Below are positions 10,299-22,233 of a DNA stretch of 64,000 nucleotides, in pieces. Source of the DNA: Straminergon stramineum (Eukaryota; Streptophyta; Bryopsida; Hypnales; Calliergonaceae). Where the stretch lies: positions 15,836,019-15,900,018 of the forward strand of contig OY987270.1 of NCBI GenBank assembly GCA_963920665.1, read 5' to 3'. A program made the position numbers and the translations under genes. The notes under the pieces are model-generated. The model made no database searches. It saw only the letters and a program-made list of their open reading frames with translations, and had not been told where the DNA came from. Position 1 is the stretch's first letter; the number at the start of each line of letters is the position of its first letter.

Positions 10299-10576
10299 TG
10301 TCAAGACTCAAGGCGGCTCGGTGGATGCTCCGTGCAGATCAATGATCGGAAGTTTCATACTTAATCATTCTTACATAATCACACAACTCGTGTACAGAAC
10401 TTATAGCACATTCAGGAACTTGTATTGATAAAATATCGCATGAGGGACAAATCCCCTTCATGCCTATTTAAGCTGCGAGATGACCAACCTCCCTGGATAA
10501 CCGTTAACCCTGTAACCGTTGGATAACCGTTAACTCTTTACCCGTCAGTCCAGCTGTTACGAAGTACTTCGTAACA
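10299..10576 (-). repeat. 5' LTR of the chromovirus
   Basis: 278 bp, the sense-strand promoter copy. It differs from the 3' LTR at seven positions (for example cggctc/cagctc and atcgca/atcaca). It carries the same terminal palindrome (10555-10576), paired AACGGTTATCC motifs and TATA-like box. Confidence 0.95.
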
Positions 10577-10581
10577 CAAAG

Positions 10582-13500
10582 GTCCAACTATAGCTAGACC
10601 ACATCTAGTCTTGTGGAATTCTAATCCCGTAAGAAAAACGTAAGAATTTTTCTCATGTGATAAAATGTGGATATACTAAATTCATATTTTGAATTGTGAA
10701 GTGCAAATTAGTGTATGAAAATTATAAAATTATAAAATTAATGGCTCCACAATAGGGGGCATTTATTTATCTAGTAAAGAAAATTCGAGTTTGGGGCACT
10801 TTGAAAATTTATAGATTATTCCTACAATATCATGAATAGCTATCAGAGTTGGCAATTCTTGTCAAATAATTAATCAAAGCTTAAAAAAGTGGTTTCATAA
10901 TTGCTTGAATTTGGAATCAATACAATTTTTAAAATTTCTTTTCAAGAATTTGTCATTTTAATTATAAGAACTTTAAAAAGGTGCAAATTCATTCACTTGA
11001 AATTTGCATGTGGTTCAATTTTTGATAGTTTGACATTTATAACATTAATTTCTTTGTTTTCTAGCTCCCACTTAGAGTAATTTTAAAAAGTAACTCTCAT
11101 TTATTTTATTTATTAAAATTTTGTCGACCCTTATAACAAGATATGGTATCCAAGAAATGTATTCTAAAGAAATCTAGAATGTCCTTTTAACTACCTACAA
11201 GACCCAAGAAAAACTTTTACAATTTATTAATACAATCCATGACTCACACCCTTACTCAAATGACTTTGGGTGTTTTACCTAATCTAATAGGCATTGGTCA
11301 TTATTCACTCCAAATGGTGAATTCCTTGGTGAAAAAGTAGTATTTTCTTTCCCCACTTCTAACCTCGCCATCCTTGCCTTTGGTATTATCTATGTAAAGA
11401 TAATATTCAACAAAAATTAAGTCATTTTAAAAAAAGTTCCACATGTCATCTAATGAATGGTATGAGGTGATGTGGATTCATGAGAATAGAAATTCAATAT
11501 CGACACTTGAGTGTTGAATTAAAACTTCCCTTACGATAGGGAAGGAAACACATTGCAAATCACCTCCCTATTTCCACCAAATAGAATGCTTTCTTTCCGT
11601 GCAAGTAGTGATGGGTAGTGATTAGTTATGGCACAAATTATAGTGTAGTTGTGGCAAATTATAAGTGTCTACAAGACTCTCAATATTGCAACCACCCCTT
11701 GGTTGGAAATAGGTAGACCTATATGCCTAATATGGGTTGAACAGAATCTCGAGCTAAAAAATTTACAATAATTATTTTTTGAGAAATAAAATTTTGAAGA
11801 ATTATGGAATCTTTCCAAACTCTATTTTTGTACATAGAAAAATTTCCTCACTCAAGAACGCCATACTTCATATATACTTAATGCCTTAAGTGGTTGAAAA
11901 TGGATGACCTATCTTAAATCATTGAAGCCATTTCATCCATTTTCAAGCCTTCTCAGATAAATTCATGTGTAGACATGCCAACAAAGGATTAAATGAAAGG
12001 AAATGATAACAACAATTCTAATGAGATCTATCTCTATAGCCAGCATACCCAGAGTGAGCTCTCACTATTTTATGGATTCCAAGATTCTTTTTAGGGCATA
12101 TTCAAATCTGAAGCTAAAGAATATTCTACATTCACACTGATATAATTAACTCTTAAAAGACCAGCCATTTTGTTTTTGGTAGGGCAACCTTTAGAATCTT
12201 ACATGAAATTTTGGAACATGGGCATGAATAATTGATTAGGTCAACAACTAAATAACTAAGAGCAATCAACATAGTAAAGCAAGGAAAGAAGGGGAATTCT
12301 TGCTCATGTATTCTTCATTGCTCTTCTTTCTATACGGACAATGTCTTAAGGACTCACATCATCCAATCTTCGGATCCAACCATCTTTTTTATGGAAATAG
12401 AGAAATTTGACATGTACTGCACCAATGCGATATATGTAATCCTTGTGCAAGTACGATTACAACAAGCTTGCTCAATCAAAGAATCATTGACTAGTACATC
12501 AATAATTTTGATTATTGCCATGCAAGAATGCGTGAGAGGCTAGGAATGCCATTTCACCGTAAACCACCCAAGAGGACGGATTTTGGTTGCTCAAAATTGA
12601 AAAAAGTCCCAATCAAGTTAATAGTGAATTGGGATTGAAGGGACCAAACGTGGTGTAGGGGCCATGGTGAATTTGTGGGTTGATAGCGGCCTTCCTAGAG
12701 CCATCGCGATGTGGCAATGTTAGAAATGGAGGTTGAAATGGCGAGAGTAAAACATGGGACCTGACAATTTGCCAAAAATATCACAAATCTGACTTGAAAG
12801 AGATGGGTGGAGACTATTGGCCATGAATCCAAACCTTGAGGTGGGAATGGAATTGCCATTTGGAGGGTTTAGGGCTCAGCACAAATGAGCCATAGAAGGT
12901 GGGAGTGGTTCATTCAATTTTGGTAATGTTGTGGCAATAACGACTGGAAAATTGTTGGGGTTAATTGTAGACAATAGTGTACCCTTCGGGCCTAAATGGA
13001 TTTTTGAGAGAATCCAGAAATACAGGATTTCTTAGCCAATTGTGATTTAGTTGGAAACTTGAAGCGTAGAGTTGTAGATGTTTGTCTTGCAACATAATTT
13101 GAATTTTAAACTTGGTTGCATATTGCATTTCTTCCCTCACTACAAAATTAGGAATTTTTGAACTCTACCTACGTATCATAAGTCCCCTACTTTCTTGTGA
13201 AACTCAATTTTTCTCTCCAAAATCTTCAATTTTAGAGTTATTTGTGCTTGTTATTGTCACATTTTTGCTTGTGTGTAATCAAATCTTGAATACGCCTAGT
13301 ATGAATTTAGTGCCTATTATCACATTCTTTTTCCTTCAATTTGTTATGCCCAAACTTTGTGTGTCACTAATTGCACTAACATGTATTTGGGGGATTAGTG
13401 GGGTTAATTAGTTACACATGCCATATTGGAAGAATGCATCTCATTAGAGATGCTCTTACCATCAAGCTTGAACAATACCTCATAGCAATTGCAACCACCT

Positions 13501-14278
13501 CTTGGTTTGTCCCAGTTGCTAGTCAACATCTCATCGCCTTCCATTTCTTCCCATTTGGCCGTTTTCAAATTGTTTGTGCCAATTTTTTTACCATCAAGTC
13601 GCTCTTTTGATCTTGATGAATCACTTGTATGCTTGTTTCAATATGGATTTCCTTGTGCCTACAATTGGCTGGAATCATTTGTGATATCCAAAAAAGACGT
13701 TGCCCCTAGTAGTTCAATTTTCATCAACTATTATGATTTGCTTATTTAATTGCTCAATTCCATGTTTTTGTACAGATCTTGCATCACCCCTAACTTGTAC
13801 CTGTAGCCAACAGTGGATTCTAGAAATTCCACTTGGAGCATTGTTTGGGCTCCGATTCTTTGCAGAACATTGCAGAGCATATGGTTGATGCGAACAAGGA
13901 CTAGGCGGTGAGGGGTTAAAGGTAAGTTACCTGCAACTCAATAAATGCAGTGAGCAACCTCAAGCAAAAATTGGTGAAGGTTGCGCAAAATAACTTTGAT
14001 TATTTGTTCTACAACAATACGAACTTGCCTCTTCTAATTCAACAAAGATGTTAGAAGCCCTAATTAAGAATTGAAGAAATTAATGGATGTTTAAGGTTAA
14101 TCCCATCAACCGAAGTTAGAATATCCTTCCTACTCCCAACGTTCCCATTTATTTGGCATGCAACAATTCCAATGGGCTATTGAAACCTCCATTGCATCTC
14201 TTTATGTTTTCTAATTGATTTCCCTCCAAAATGAGGCAGTTGTGAGCACTTGGAATTAATGAGAATTATCCATGTACT
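10582..14278. other. Gene-free repeat-rich stretch
   Basis: AT-rich DNA with no domain-bearing reading frame on either strand. Apart from the inverted dispersed repeat at 11560-11960 I see only short fragments of repeats found elsewhere in the window. The 99-codon plus frame near 13112 is hydrophobic but has no family signature and looks random. Confidence 0.5.
11560..11960. repeat. Inverted copy of the repeat at 1975-2830, without the MITE
   Basis: Reverse-complement similarity to both flanks of the 2120-2589 element. The position matching the insertion (about 11765-11785) has a single TA with no element. It serves as the pre-insertion state. Confidence 0.6.
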
Positions 14279-14280
14279 TA

Positions 14281-14520
14281 AGGTAACTGTACCCAATTGT
14301 GACCCCATCATCAAACCAACCTCTAGAGATTCTCACTTCAATTGTACAACCTCTATTCTCTAGAGGTTAGAGTCACTTCTAGGTGCATTTATTTTCAACA
14401 CTTTGAAAATTCATAGTTTATTTATATGATGTCCAGGCAAAAAGACATAAGAAGATAAGTCTAAAATCCTCTTTGGACCTCTAATAAAAATTAGGCTATT
14501 TCATAGTAGGAATCATCCAG
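14281..14520 (+). mobile_element. Truncated TA-flanked MITE, AGGTAACTGTACCC end
   Basis: Starts after TA with AGGTAACTGTACCCAATTG. The interior ('ctttgaaaattcatagttta', 'agacataagaagat') matches the complete element at 29513-29766. I cannot find its right terminus, so this copy is partial. Confidence 0.45.
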
Positions 14521-15444
14521 ATGTTATATTAGACATTATTTTTGACATAAAAACAAAAGTTGTTTTATTCAACATCACCTAAAATCCGTTTGCAAAAGAT
14601 TTAAGATGTCACATAAAACATGGGTTTCTTATAGTGGGAGACAGTACAAATATCTTGTTATCGTGGTTTACTTGTTGTTGCTCATTATTCACATTCCATG
14701 GAATTTCTACGCTTTAGGATTTGCAGTTTGTTCCTAAGGGGGCCTTTCACTAAAATGCAACCTTTTGCATTTGGTGTCCGGGACAAATTGAAGTAGATCT
14801 AGGAATGACATGTGGTTGTTGTTCTAACTTATCTTGCTCGATACAATAGCTACTTCCTACTTTCTTATTATTGATCTTGTGATGTTGTTTACAATCGAAT
14901 TGTTGGTATGCTAGCTAGAATGTTAGGTGGTTGTTGAATTTTGTGGGCAATTGGGGTCAATGTGAAGGAGACGTGGAGCTATACCTATATTGTATTCTAG
15001 ATATACTTCAAAGTCACTTTATAGTTTCAGATTGTTGTGATCTTGCTAAAGGATGTTTCAAGAGTTTGATATGGATGGAGGAAATGAAACAAAGCTTACC
15101 ACTTCAATTGCATTAGTGCCTCCTCCTAAGTGGTCAACTCCATTTCATTACTATGATGCTCTTAAAACTCTTTTGTTTTGTTTCTGGCATCTCCTTCCTT
15201 GAAATGTTGGTAGAATCTTGTAGTGGAATCCATTGGACTTGTCTCATATATATCTCCCAACTACTAATTGCGATATTTCTAACTTCATTCTAGAGGTTTG
15301 GTAGTAGATGGAACAAGCTAATTGGTTTCAGTGCCATGGCTTTGTTTTTGTTGGATGTTTATATTGCCGTAAACTTTCATTGTCTACACTTGCAAATGAA
15401 GTGTGTGAGGGTATATGGATTTTTGATCATCACCGCTATTGGTC

Positions 15445-16860
15445 TTGAGTTTCACGAAAGTTGCAAAAAATATTTCTCAATGTGAGCTCTTGTTAGAATA
15501 GCTCTCTTGAAGCCTAAAATCTTTTCGTCTTTGGCACGGTGGAATGAAAAGCTAGACAATGAGTTTTAGCATGTGGGCATTTGCAAGCAACTCCAACGAC
15601 AACTCCTTGAATGCTTGTTGAAAAAGTTGGACTAAGGCTCATATTTTTTTGGTTATTTTGTAATGGGTGAATCCAACGGCTCAAACAATATGATGGCTCT
15701 TGCAATTGCAAATGAATCCAAGCATGACATCACTTCCATTACACCACCAATCTTTTCTAGCCTCGGTGAAAGCTCTATGGAAAGGATGGAGGGTAGAAGC
15801 TTGATCAACACTATTGCGAAAAGTATTGAAAGGTCCAAGTCTCAGTGGAGCCAAGTGCGGGAGTTTGATGGTAACAAAGAAGTGCCTAAAGTGAGCAATG
15901 TAGAGCTTTTCTAGCTCTTGCAAAGGCATCCGACTTGGGGTGCTTTTTTCAAATCCTTTAGTGATGGTAGAAGTAGTTCTAATAAATTGGTGATGGACAA
16001 GAAGTTTGTAGATTGGGTGGACAAGCAAAGCTCTATGAAGGGCCAATCAAGTGGAATGACTCAAAAGTGACTAAGTTTATCCAAAAATACAACAATGGAT
16101 GGGTCTTAAGGGTGTTCGAGAAGTGGACTTTCTTGTGACAATTGCAACACAATGGCCTTAAGGAATGTTGCAATTCCATGTAGACAAAATAAATCGTTGT
16201 CAATGTGGATTGTTACAGCTATTAAGATTCTACAATGATATTTTTGGTGCAACATCGTTGGAAGATGGGAGATTTGCTTTTGTAATGGTGGAAGAAGACA
16301 AAGATCTATGGAGTATAATAGACCAACACATGTTGACAAGGCCAAAGGACAAGGGACCATTTTCAAACAATGATATTGAGTTTATCGTGCATGACATTGC
16401 ATATGGGATGGATCAATTGGATGGTCGAGGTATTGTTCATAGAGACATCAAAGCTTCTAATGTGCTAGTTACAAGGAAATGGATTTGTTACATAGTTGAC
16501 TTTGAATGTTCAGTTGGAGTTGTGGGAATGGAATCGAGTTCTTTCGAGCCCTTGAAATTTTGGAAGCTTTCAAGAATGGGAATGTTATTGAGAAAGGTGA
16601 GTCATTCACCAAAGCAATGGATGTTTCTAGATGGAATGATTTGCTATGAGATCTTGACATGCAAACTTCCATTTGAAGGTCATCCAAAGATTAACTTTGA
16701 TCTTGTAACAAGGGGAGAAAGACCAAAGGTGCTAGAGGATGTTGATGATTGGATTTGCAAATTATTGGATAGTTGTTGGCAACCAAATCCTCTTTCTCAA
16801 CCTTCATTTGGAGAAATATTGAAAGTGCTTTTAGCAAATTCAAAAGAATGTAGAGAATGA
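15445..16860 (+). pseudogene. Protein kinase pseudogene (plant MLKL/DUF1221-like kinase family suspected)
   Basis: The 3' part (16165-16860) encodes a kinase from the hinge to the end of the C-lobe: YNDIFGATSLEDGRFAFVM, catalytic-loop IVHRDIKASNVLV with HRD near 16438, IVDFECSVGVVG (DFE where DFG is usual), GMICYEILTCKLPFEGHP, and CWQPNPLSQPSFGEIL. The activation segment is out of frame: RALEILEAF and FTKAMDV are read two bases over between about 16527 and 16630, so two compensating indels flank it. The ATP-binding loop and catalytic Lys are not found. Upstream, a related frame (15445-15914) has in-frame stops at 15483, 15567 and 15633; the 15567 TAG interrupts LDNEF-HVGICKQL. There are no introns. 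The family assignment is from memory of similar moss and liverwort kinases and is inference. Confidence 0.75.
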
Positions 16861-17122
16861 AAATTAGCCATAGAAAGTTAAGAATTAGAATTGGGAATTG
16901 TAAATGTTTTAGGAATGGATTCCAAATTGGCAAAGTTGTAAAGATCATTGAAGAAAGTGAAGCTAAAGATGATGTTTTGGATAGGAAGGAATCCATCTTA
17001 CTAGGTCTATTGTGTAACCATTTAGTAGAAGATATAGTAGAATGTAGCCTAGGAGAGTGTGAATAGAGTAGGCAATAATAATAGTGGAAGAAAGTAATAA
17101 AGATAAGCATTAGAATGTCTAA

Positions 17123-17891
17123 GGGGGATTGCAAAAAACACTTTATATCTTTGACTTAAAAATGCAGTTTCTAGCCATAAGACTAACAATACCATGCATA
17201 ACTATCAATATTGTGTGTCAATAGCACCTGACAGATATAAATTGTTGATTTGAGGTGCTTGCGGATCTGAATCATTGATTCAATGCTATGCAATACTATA
17301 GACTACTATGGGATACTATTAAAGCCATCGGGAGCAGAAAATAGTAGAATAGGTGTCTATGGACCTTTTTATTTTTAGTAATTTAAAAAAATTCAAAAAA
17401 TCTTTTTAAAAAAAATCCATTTTGCTAGAGAAGATTGCGCACACATTGCACCAAAAAAATCATGTAGGAAATTTTTTCCCTCATTGCAGCCTTCATGCAA
17501 AGGAAGGTCACTTTGACCCTATGTGTGCAACCAACATGTTTCCATTTTCATAAAAACTCAATGTCACTCCTTGTAATGTTAGTAAGCCTCTAACATGTCT
17601 AATTTGTGGCTTTGAGTTTGCATTGTTGGGTCAAAAATAGGACTAAAAACATCCATAATGACAAAGATAGGTACCCAATTGGGGGCAATTTTAAAATAGT
17701 AATCTAATTTTTAAATTTTTAAAAAAATTGCTCAATGTCTACAACTACCACATGTACCTCCATTCCAAAATTCAAGCCAAATGGAAAAATGATGCAAAAG
17801 TTATGAGCAAAAAAACACATGTCCAAGGGCTAGGGTACAAATTTTTTTTTATCCCCTAGCCGAGTAGGACAAGTGTTTCTTGCAATCACCC
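17123..17891. mobile_element. Element with GGGTGATTGC-type ends and 4-bp duplication CTAA
   Basis: The left end GGGGGATTGCAAAAAACACT and the inverted right end GGGTGATTGCAAGAAACACT are flanked by CTAA (17119-17122 and 17892-17895). 769 bp, non-coding. Same family as 45353-46204 and 54565-55294. Confidence 0.7.
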
Positions 17892-17895
17892 CTAA

Positions 17896-20551
17896 ATGCC
17901 CTAATTTTGGTTGTTTGCAAACTTAGGAAAAATATTGCAATTACAATTTTTTAAGCTTTAGATGTTCAAATCTTGACCACGTATGATTGTTTCTTTTGCA
18001 TTGTAATTTTATTTGAGAACCCATTAGAGACATGCAAAAATTGGTTCCGAATTGTTTTTGTGAAGAAATGATTTTAAATTGTAAAATTTCTTTAGCGTAT
18101 TTAAAATTTACAACTAGGAAAAAGTAATTATATTGTTTTCATAACCAAGTATTTGATTGTTTTATGCTACCATTTGTAGGTAGCAAGTTCAACACCTTTT
18201 GTTGAATAATTAATTGAATTGACAAAAGTAGGTTCAAAATCCTATTTTTCACTTACTAAGATAGAACATTTTTAACTCAAATAATATAGAATTTGACAAG
18301 TTGCTTTATCCATGTATATGTAAGCATTACAAACTAACTTTTTTTCAAAGATGGATTAGAATAAAAAAATTTAATCTTCAATTCCTTTGTTGAAATCAAA
18401 TATTTGAAAGCATGTTATGAAAATTACAACAATTTTGACCAAGATGCATCCACTTTTGGGATGCCAGGACATTTAAGGTAGGTTCATTAGTAAAGTTCCA
18501 AGAACAATTTGAGTGAAACAATAGATTGTGCAATATATGAATTAAAAAAACAAAGAATTATCAATAAGTATCAATGATATGAATATTTTGTTGGAATTAG
18601 AATTTTTTTATTATGATCTATCAATTTCTACTTTATTGGTTCAAGCACTTAGCCCTTATGTGTCATTTGCTTAGATTACACATACCACTATGATTAATGT
18701 CAATGTTGGAGTTTGAAAAGGGCCGGATGGGTACCTTAATGCCATTGCTTTCATCTCCCATAGTCTTCATCATCTTGTCAACAACTCAAATGGAGAACGT
18801 CCATGGCTGAAGTCATCCCTGTAATTAGGCTCTACAATAATTGTACTACTAGAGACGTTCAATGGAGTAGAATTTGCTATGTGAAATTTTGAGGATCGAT
18901 TCCTCTTTGGTTCATATCTTCAAGTTATGCAACTTTTTTCACTACAAGCCTTCTTTATGTACTCAAAGTTTCATATTGTTTTGTAGTTTAAATTTTTTGT
19001 TTTCTCTATACCTTCAATTGATCCCTTCATGATTTAGTGGAAATTGTATATATGGTACTATATGTGACTTTTGGAATACAAATTATGTCCCAAAACATGA
19101 CAAGACATAGGCCATGGCATTCATATTTCAACAAATAACATCTTTCATTTGGATGCTAGTTTCTACTATACTTGAAAATTTTGAACAATTTCCATGTATG
19201 CATATAAATATGCATGTTAGTATAGTTTGAAGTTGAGGATCTATAACCAAATTTCTAAATATGGAATGACAAGAAAATTTTCTTTATACCATAATGTTCT
19301 ACACCATAATTTACTTCTATATTGGAAATTATAGATTTTTTGAAATTGATTTGTATTTGATGTGATTTTTCTTCAAATACTCTTTTAAAATTCATGGTAA
19401 TTTGAAATTTTTACTAAAAATTTGAAAATTTCATGAAAAATATTAGACATATGATTTCATCTTTGAAAAATAAAAACAAAACAATTCACTCATAAATAGC
19501 CAAGAAATGGAGGATACAAAGTGAGGGACTTTCAAGTTTGACTATATGATATGTCGTCATATTCTCTGTCATTAAGGGGTTAATTGTAAGTTAGAATTCT
19601 TGGGTAAGTATCATAATAAAAGATAGATGGTTCATCTTGAAAAGGAATAGATGGATTCATTGATGACAATTTCATTTATTGTTGTGTTGAATATGAGCTG
19701 TTTAAATTTAGATCATTGATGGAATCATCTAGTTAATTAGTTTCATCAATTTTTAATATTTTCAAAGCATTAGGGAGTTGTTTAGAGTAGCTCTACAAAT
19801 TACAATTGGTTAACTTTGTATATATTGTAATCTAGTATTGCTAATTCAAGATCTTTGATTCCAAATATGAATTTCAATTTTTCCAATTTGAATATTTGTG
19901 ATAAATAATAAGTTCCTTCAATTTGGTCTTTCTCCGAGGTAAAAATTTGGATCACATTTTTGTAGTAACATTCAAAGTACTTCTCTAAAAAAATCCAACT
20001 TCTAGAGAAGCAAAATTGCAAATTGAAATTCCAAAGAAGTTGCTTTGGAATTAGATCATAGAATGGTTTAAGGTTGAACAATGTGCGATAGAATTGTTTG
20101 CCTTCCTACTCTATGATTCTATGATTCACTATTGTGACGCTTATCGTTCTCTAATAGTTTATGAATGGACTTGAATGAACATTTCCATCAGACAAAACCA
20201 CCACATTTTTTTCAAAAGCATTCAACACAAGGAAAGGAGTTTTTTTGAAGCAACCAATGAGAGTTGAGACATTTCATGCTTCAAGGATGTCCATTCAAGG
20301 TGAGTCTAGTCCACACCTTAAGTTAGGCTATTTGTTTTGTTTGTTATGTTGAGATCTCCTGGCCCATGTCTCCCCAGCAACATACTTGGTACCATTAGAA
20401 AGCCCTCGGTGAGGAGGGGTGCACGGACTTTGATTTGTGGCATTTGGACGTTAGGTGTGAAGGTTATGAATTTTGAAATTAATTCTGGTTCAAAAAATTT
20501 AGAAAATTACTTTTACGTTTATTTTGACTGTGACAATGGCACTAGGTACAC
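17896..20551. other. Gene-free AT-rich stretch
   Basis: I find no gene, RNA or clear element termini. A 'ttaaggggttaa' near 19574 could be the end of a decayed TTAA-type element. A 93-codon minus frame at 19800-20081 has no recognisable domain. Confidence 0.45.
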
Positions 20552-20553
20552 TA

Positions 20554-21784
20554 AGGTAAAACAATCCATTATGGACCAAATGGGAGGTTTGCCTTCTTGT
20601 CATTTCTGAAATTTTCTACTTTTTTTTTCTAGAGGAAGTCAAGTGATAGAAATGGCGAGAGCATTTGAAACTACATTTTTTCGACAAAGTGTGAATTTGT
20701 TATGAATTTCTGAAGTGTTCAGTCCATCATAGCCTGTAGACTTCCCCAAAACCAACAAAAATTGATTCATAACACTCATCTTATTCACCTATTGTAGTCA
20801 CAATATTTTCTATGGTAGTCTGCTCTAAATCCACACGTCTTCTAAGGACTGTCCCTAGCCAGGCTCTGAAATGGGCATTAACAAGTTGTAAAATGCAAAT
20901 GTGTAAAGCATTGAATGTTTTGTAAATGTGTCAGAGCGGTTTAAAATTTGTTTAACGTTCCTTTATACTTTACTAGTGGATGGAATAAGAGCCAAGGTGA
21001 GTCCATTTCTGAAATGTTTACATGTGTTCAAAAAAACTTTTCTCCCCTAACTTCGAATGCTAATATATTTCAATCTATATGGTCAAACTTGATATAAATT
21101 TTACCACATGATCTCATACAAATATAGTACAAGATCCTACAGTTGGATTTTTGAATTTTGAATTTTTTTTCTTTCTTAAAAGAACGCAGCAGAAATGACA
21201 ATTTCGAGTGATTTTTGTCAAAAAATAGGCCTTGGTCCTTTAGGAGTTTAGTTTAGTAAAGGTTGCATTTTGGAGCCCTGTCTATTACTTTCTACATGCT
21301 GTTGTGCTTGTTTTTGGTGAAGCAATATCTTTTTTCAGACGACACATATGTGGGTTTTGTAAGGCCTACGATCAAAAAATAGATACCTATGGCAGAATTC
21401 TTTAAAAATTCATAAGTAATTCAAAACTGCTCTGAAAAATATGAAACCACTTGGGTTAGATTCCACATCAATTTTTCTTCGAGTGAAAAATAAGGAAAAA
21501 TATTTTCGTGTATCGAAGAACCATCAAAAAAGGCCGACCAGTCCTTAAACGCACGGTTTATGAGTAGACTACCTTAACACAAAAGACCTGAAAAAGGCAC
21601 TTCCTACAATGAACTAACACGAAAACACTGAAAGTTCCTATTGCGGTCACTAATTACTCCATTCCAGTTAGCTAAGACACTGAATGTGGCCCAAATCTCA
21701 ATAACTAAAAGAAAACTGTAATGGAATGGGGTCATTCCTAAGGGTCCGCAATGGGTGAAAGGTCCGTAATGGGCTGTTTTACCC
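20554..21784. mobile_element. TA-flanked MITE, AGGTAAAA-ended, copy 2, split by a nested element
   Basis: Left end AGGTAAAACAATCCATTA and right end GGGCTGTTTTACCC, flanked by TA (20552-20553 and 21785-21786). Outer parts align with 2120-2589. The middle (20813-21574) is a different TA-flanked element. Confidence 0.72.
20813..21574. mobile_element. TA-flanked MITE, GGTAGTCTRCTC-ended, nested
   Basis: Ends TGGTAGTCTGCTC and GAGTAGACTACCT are flanked by TA (20811-20812 and 21575-21576). Copy 1 of the host element reads 'ttttctaacatag' at 2381-2393, with one TA, so the empty site is known. A second copy starts at 63275. The interior contains a sequence like the subterminal part of the TTAA elements (near 21230-21255). 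Confidence 0.75.
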
Positions 21785-22233
21785 TAGTGTTATATAAAAA
21801 ATGCACTATCTTCTGCACTTTGTGGATTCCTAGAATAAGTTATTGCTAGAACGTTGGAAAACTACGAAACCATTTGGTTGCATTTCTCTGGACTTCGACA
21901 ACAATCCCATCAAAATTAGGGCTCGCAATTGGGTTTGAGATATGTGTACCTTTACCTTCCTTTCACGCACAAGGCAAGTGAACTCAAGTCAGAAGTTCGT
22001 GGGCAGGAAACTCGAACACCGAAATGAGCCCTCATCTGCTTCATCACCGTGCCACCCAATGAATCAGAACCTTCGTCTTTCCGCTGCAAGGGCCACTCTC
22101 AACAGTCCCGGATCAATGCGTTTTCGTAGAATGAATTTGAGCTATGGCGCAACAGAGTTCTGTGACTTGCGCTTGAGCGGCTTCGGAATGTGAGAGGAAA
22201 GCATTGGAAAGGGACTGGGGACGACGATACGCG

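Larger units (their letters stand above)
4814..10576 (-). mobile_element. Full-length Ty3/gypsy chromovirus, inactivated, minus strand
   Basis: The element is 5763 bp. Two 278-bp LTRs begin TG and end CA, and are flanked by a perfect 5-bp duplication, CAAAG (4809-4813 and 10577-10581). In sense order it holds leader, gag, protease, reverse transcriptase, RNase H, integrase with chromodomain, polypurine tract and 3' LTR. The order with integrase after RNase H and the chromodomain define a Ty3/gypsy chromovirus. The LTRs differ at 7 of 278 positions, nearly all transitions, so the insertion is not recent. Pol carries three in-frame stops, a frameshift and changed catalytic residues, so this copy is dead. 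No canonical TGG-initiated primer-binding site follows the 5' LTR. Confidence 0.95.
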
